DNA of 6,982 bases from assembly GCA_018894775.1 (NCBI GenBank), contig JAHIPG010000084.1, positions 1-6,982 of the forward strand, written 5' to 3'. Below are positions 4,382 through 6,982 of this stretch, one piece after another (positions within the stretch are counted from its first letter, which is position 1; each line of letters begins with the position of its first letter). A model generated the notes under the pieces. The model had not been told where the DNA came from. It did no database searches and saw only the letters and a list, made by a program, of their open reading frames with translations. The DNA comes from Nanobdellota archaeon (GTDB lineage: Archaea > Nanobdellota > Nanobdellia > SCGC-AAA011-G17 > VGLX01). The position numbers and the translations under genes are program-made.

Positions 4382-5764
4382 ATGAACAAAAAAAAGTTAA
4401 AATTTATCTTACAAGAGGGGGAAGGGCAATTTATTGAGTTTAAAGAGAAGTTGGATAAAAAGGCTGCTCAAGAAATTGTTGCTTTTGCCAATGCCAGCGG
4501 GGGAAGAATCTTTTTAGGAATAGATGATCAAAATAACATCAAAGGGATTAATATTATAAATAAATTGAAATCGCAAGTTCAGGATATTGCAAGAAATTGT
4601 GATCCTTCTATAGCCGTTAAACTGGAATCGTTTGAGAACATATTAATAATCAACATTGCTGAGGGTAAAAATAAGCCATATTCTTGTTCAGATGGCTTTT
4701 ATATGAGAATGAATGCAAATTCTCAAAAGATGAATAGGGATCAAATAATTGAATTAAGCATAAAATCAGGCAAGATCAGGTTTGATGAACAAATTTGTTC
4801 TGATTTTAAATTTGAAGATTTTGATGATGAGAAATTTAATTATTACCTAAAACTTGCAAGAATTTCAGATAATTTGGGCAGAAAAGATATTCTAAAAAAT
4901 TTAAAGGTATTACCAAAAAAAGGTATGACAAACGCAGGAGTTTTATTTTTTGCAAAAGAGCCATACAAGTACATAGGCAATTCTAAAATAAGATGTGTTA
5001 GATTTAAGGGAAATGAGAGAGTTAATATAATTGATAAGAAAGAAGTTGATAAGGGGGTTATTGGGAATATAGAATTTGCCATACAATATCTTAATGAATG
5101 TGTTCCTGTAAGGTTTGAAATAATAGGCAGTAAAAGAAAAGAATATCCCCAGTTCCCAGAAAAAGCTTATAGAGAAGCAATTGTTAATGCAGTTGTCCAC
5201 AGAGATTATATTGATAATGGTGAGGTTGCTGTTGAAAAATTAAAAGATGAACTAATAATCAATAATCCCGGGAATTCCCTAGTTTCCAAGAGAGAATTTG
5301 GAACAACAAGCAGATTAAGAAACAGATTAATCGCTGATTTATTGTCTAGAACTGTTTTTATGGAAAAGGTAGGAACCGGAATCAAAAGAATAAAAACAAA
5401 TTGCGAAAAGAATAAAAATAAAGTAGAGTTTAAGTTAGCTAAGAATGATTTTTTTGTGATTTTAAAAAGTAAACCATTAAATGGTGTGGAGAAAGAGACA
5501 TCAAAATTAAGCCAGGTTGACGAATGGTTAACGCAGGTTAACGCAAGGTTAACGCAAGAATTATCTGATAACGAGAAAAAAATAATATTCTTTATGATTA
5601 AAAATAATAAAATTAATTCTACAGATTTACAAAATTTATTAAAGATAAGCAGAGTAATGGCTAATAGACACTTTAACAGATTAATTGAGAAAAAATTAAT
5701 CATGAGAAAAGGTTCTGGGAAATCAACATATTATGTTTTAATTGAGGTAGAAAAAGATGTTTAA
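4382..5764 (+). CDS. COG2865-type AlbA_2 / GHKL-like / wHTH regulator
   Basis: A complete 460-residue member, normal in length. The AlbA_2 (Schlafen-type) domain covers about 12-125, with GEGQFIEFKE (13-22) and EIVAFANASGGRIFLGIDD (31-49). The HATPase_c_4 part has TNAGVLFFAKEP (183-194), N-box REAIVNAVVHRDY (264-276: E265, N269, H273), NPG (295-297) and VGTGIKRI (330-337). A winged helix occupies about 395-455. The linker at 378-393 (VDEWLTQVNARLTQ) is encoded by 10/11-bp tandem repeats. The family is annotated as transcriptional regulator or ATP-binding protein; AlbA_2 is associated with nucleic-acid binding, and ATP use is expected but unproven. AAAGGA at 4368-4373 fixes the start. It is paralogous to the partial gene at the left edge but has a different linker and wHTH. 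Confidence 0.92.
   Translation: MNKKKLKFILQEGEGQFIEFKEKLDKKAAQEIVAFANASGGRIFLGIDDQNNIKGINIINKLKSQVQDIARNCDPSIAVKLESFENILIINIAEGKNKPYSCSDGFYMRMNANSQKMNRDQIIELSIKSGKIRFDEQICSDFKFEDFDDEKFNYYLKLARISDNLGRKDILKNLKVLPKKGMTNAGVLFFAKEPYKYIGNSKIRCVRFKGNERVNIIDKKEVDKGVIGNIEFAIQYLNECVPVRFEIIGSKRKEYPQFPEKAYREAIVNAVVHRDYIDNGEVAVEKLKDELIINNPGNSLVSKREFGTTSRLRNRLIADLLSRTVFMEKVGTGIKRIKTNCEKNKNKVEFKLAKNDFFVILKSKPLNGVEKETSKLSQVDEWLTQVNARLTQELSDNEKKIIFFMIKNNKINSTDLQNLLKISRVMANRHFNRLIEKKLIMRKGSGKSTYYVLIEVEKDV
5515..5557 (+). repeat. Four-unit 10/11-bp tandem repeat in the pre-wHTH linker
   Basis: The units are GGTTGACGAAT (5515-5525, degenerate), GGTTAACGCA (5526-5535), GGTTAACGCAA (5536-5546) and GGTTAACGCAA (5547-5557). 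The mixed spacing keeps the frame while successive units are read in different phases (WLTQ, VNAR, RLTQ). It sits at the same architectural position, just before a winged helix, as the repeats at 799-831, although the unit sequence is unrelated. Confidence 0.93.
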
Positions 5765-5852
5765 CAAAGATAAAGCCAACCTCCCATTTTGGGGAGAGGG
5801 CAAAGCAGAACATAAAATCAATGATAGGTATCAACCCCTATATGAAGAATGA
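5757..5852 (+). CDS. Possible 31-residue protein overlapping the end of the COG2865 gene
   Basis: An ATG 5 bases before the TAA of the 4382 gene (8-base overlap) opens a 31-codon frame: MFNKDKANLPFWGEGKAEH, then KINDRYQPLYEE. GAGGT at 5744-5748, 8 nt upstream, is a good SD of the same kind as that of the 1105 gene. The peptide is charged, with aromatic residues, and has no export signal. A CTCCC/GGGAG hairpin (5781-5796) and an ATAGG/CCTAT hairpin (5824-5841) lie within it, so the region could equally be an mRNA 3' end. I recognise no family. Confidence 0.33.
   Translation: MFNKDKANLPFWGEGKAEHKINDRYQPLYEE
5781..5796 (+). terminator. Hairpin downstream of the COG2865 gene
   Basis: CTCCC and GGGAG pair around a 6-nt ATTTTG loop, 17 bases after the TAA of the 4382 gene. 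A second, weaker hairpin (ATAGG/CCTAT, 5824-5841) follows. Neither has a T-run, and archaeal termination normally depends on T-runs, so a terminator role is only a guess; mRNA 3'-end protection is an alternative. Confidence 0.25.
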
Positions 5853-5913
5853 ATGCCTGAATTATCAAACTAACAAAAAGGCTGCAATAGCAAAACATAA
5901 AAACTAAAAGGAA

Positions 5914-5922
5914 TTATAAATA
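5914..5922 (+). promoter_or_regulatory. Probable TATA box of the MNT-HEPN operon
   Basis: TTATAAATA preceded by purine-rich AAAAGGAA resembles an archaeal BRE/TATA. Initiation about 26-27 nt from its centre would fall near 5945, giving a leader of about 30 nt that contains the GGAG SD of the MNT gene at 5967-5970. The 211-bp gap before the MNT gene supports an independent promoter. Confidence 0.48.
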
Positions 5923-5937
5923 ATATTGGTTAAAAAA

Positions 5938-5979
5938 ATGGCGGAAGTTTTCAAATTAAACTGGATGGAGTTCAAATGA
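5938..5979 (+). CDS. Possible 13-codon leader ORF overlapping the MNT start
   Basis: ATG at 5938 reads MAEVFKLNWMEFK and stops at a TGA that overlaps the MNT start codon as ATGA, the same junction used between MNT and HEPN. It could couple MNT translation to an upstream event. However, the predicted transcription start (near 5945) lies inside it, so it would be transcribed only from an earlier start. There is no conventional SD, only GGTTA about 7 nt upstream. Confidence 0.22.
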   Translation: MAEVFKLNWMEFK

Positions 5980-6521
5980 ATTTGAATGAATACAAAGTTT
6001 TAGAAATAATGAACAAATCGAGAAAACCTGTTTTCTTTAGAGAGCTGTGTAAGAAAGCAAGTGTAAGTATTGGAGGGACACAACAGGTTCTGAAGGATTA
6101 TTCCAATTTTATTGATAAAAAAGCGGAGGGGAGAAACACTTATTATTCCTTGAAAGAAAACCTTGAAACATTATACCTGAAGAGGATAATTGAGATTAAA
6201 AAGGTGCAAGTTTTTATCGGGAAGAATCCAAGATTTAAAGAATTTTTTGATTATTTTGTTAAGAATAATATTGATTGCTTGGTTTTTGGCAGTTATGCTA
6301 AGGGAATGTTTAGCAAGATCAGTGATATTGATATTCTTGCCTTGTCGCTGAAGAACATTCTGGAGCATTTGTGTCCTGTCAGGGTTCATGCAGTCAGCTT
6401 AACTAAAAGCCAGTTTGAGTCTGCATTAAAGAAAAGTGAAACATTAATTAATGAAATAAGCTATAATCATATAATTATTAACGGTGTTGATTACTTTACA
6501 AACATGCTGGGGCGAAAATGA
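5976..6521 (+). CDS. HTH-fused MNT nucleotidyltransferase, antitoxin of a HEPN/MNT pair
   Basis: The 181-residue product has an N-terminal winged helix (about 1-58; helices KVLEIMNKSRK and FRELCKKAS, wing EGRNTYYSL) and a minimal nucleotidyltransferase domain. Residues 105-119 (GSYAKGMFSKISDID after CLVF) fit the GSX10DXD signature exactly, with G105, S106, D117 and D119. The C-terminal part, SYNHIIINGVDYFTNML, is characteristic of archaeal members. In characterised HEPN/MNT systems such as MntA-HepT, this protein AMPylates and silences the HEPN RNase; by inference this one acts on the 6518 product. The wHTH suggests autoregulation of the operon. GGAG at 5967-5970, five nt before the ATG, supports the start. 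The stop overlaps the HEPN start as ATGA. Confidence 0.87.
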   Translation: MNLNEYKVLEIMNKSRKPVFFRELCKKASVSIGGTQQVLKDYSNFIDKKAEGRNTYYSLKENLETLYLKRIIEIKKVQVFIGKNPRFKEFFDYFVKNNIDCLVFGSYAKGMFSKISDIDILALSLKNILEHLCPVRVHAVSLTKSQFESALKKSETLINEISYNHIIINGVDYFTNMLGRK

Positions 6522-6982
6522 GCAAAATAAGGTGGTGTTTTTCATTAAAAAAAGGGTTGAAAAAAGTTGAACCAAATAAAGAGGTTGCCTTATCTTATCT
6601 TGGTGAGGCAGAAAAAACACTTTCTAAAGTTAATGCACTAATTGAAGAAGGAGATTTTGTCTGGGCATCCGCCCGTATTTATTATTGTGCTTATTATTCC
6701 ATATACTCATTTTTGCAGAGGATAGGTATTAAATCAGAAAATCATGACTGCTCAATTGAGCTTGTAAAGAAATTAGTAAAAAAAGATTTTGTTAATAATA
6801 TTGATTCTTTTAAGGAAAATAGAGTTGATTCCCAATATTATCTTAAAACAGGTCAAAAAGAAAAGATGCTTAGACTTTATCTTAAGGTCAAGGAGTTTTA
6901 TCTTGATTTTAGAGAAATTGTTGAAAATTTAACAGACGATGATATTAAAAATATTATTGATCAAATAAATAAACAAAAATAA
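6518..6982 (+). CDS. HEPN-domain protein, predicted RNase toxin
   Basis: The complete 154-residue product ends with the window. The N-terminal IRWCFSLKKGLKKVEPN (4-20) is the leader typical of archaeal HEPN proteins paired with MNT. The helical HEPN core follows: SARIYYCAYYSIYSFLQRIG (51-70), ENHDCSIELVKKL with H76, and ENRVDSQYYLK (100-110). Members normally act as RNases through an R-X4-6-H motif; here the corresponding stretch reads R102-VDSQ-Y107-Y108, with Tyr in the His position. The partner relationship rests on the 4-base ATGA overlap with the MNT gene and on the family pairing. Activity of this variant is uncertain: it may be inactive, use H76, or belong to a HEPN branch with a different site. 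Confidence 0.85.
   Translation: MSKIRWCFSLKKGLKKVEPNKEVALSYLGEAEKTLSKVNALIEEGDFVWASARIYYCAYYSIYSFLQRIGIKSENHDCSIELVKKLVKKDFVNNIDSFKENRVDSQYYLKTGQKEKMLRLYLKVKEFYLDFREIVENLTDDDIKNIIDQINKQK

Noticed and set aside
5206..5703. 165-codon minus-strand frame opposite the COG2865 gene
   Set aside because: It is a mirror of a well-supported gene with recognisable domains; its Leu/Phe/Ser-rich sequence is what the complement of an AT-rich gene gives.
5821..5907. 28-codon ORF starting at ATG 5821
   Set aside because: No SD, and it overlaps the better-supported 31-codon frame at 5757-5852 in another phase.

Overview
The window looks like an AT-rich chromosome segment (roughly 30% G+C by eye) from an archaeon, most likely a DPANN lineage of the Pacearchaeota/Woesearchaeota type. 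The support is: archaeal TATA boxes (best TTTAAATA at 1715-1722) placed so that the transcript would be leaderless; GAGGT, GGTGA and GGAG Shine-Dalgarno (SD) sites elsewhere; an archaeal-style AAA_14/DUF4143 ATPase; an exported protein with VGIGTT(A/S)P repeats; and an archaeal HTH-MNT/HEPN pair. Lineage is inference, and no rRNA, tRNA or CRISPR array is present. All convincing genes lie on the + strand.

Layout. 1-1095: the 3' part of a COG2865-type (Schlafen AlbA_2 / GHKL-like) regulator that began before the window, overlapping by ATGA a small winged-helix gene that opens with three exact 11-bp repeats. 1105-1482: an unrecognised small membrane protein containing a 19-bp palindrome. 1483-1751: a spacer with a doubtful 53-codon ORF and the promoter of the next gene. 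1752-3053: AAA ATPase with a C-terminal DUF4143 nuclease-like domain. 3103-3867: an exported, G+C-richer surface protein with an odd N-terminal extension and a strong RNA hairpin. 3996-4377: a short signal-peptide protein and a 39-codon ORF overlying a nested hairpin. 4382-5764: a complete second COG2865-type regulator whose linker before the wHTH again carries 10/11-bp tandem repeats, followed by an overlapping 31-codon ORF. 5976-6982: HTH-nucleotidyltransferase (MNT) antitoxin and HEPN toxin, overlapping by ATGA.

The genes look like accessory or defence-type cargo: two paralogous COG2865 regulators, a DUF4143 ATPase, exported proteins and a toxin-antitoxin pair. The most distinctive signals are the parallel 11-bp minisatellites placed just before wHTH domains, where one-unit changes would shift the reading frame, the HEPN protein in which the expected RX4HXY motif reads RX4YY, and several small ORFs chained to larger genes by overlaps. 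Nothing here proves a new system. The repeat-linker regulators and the small ORFs around the 4382 gene are the best leads.
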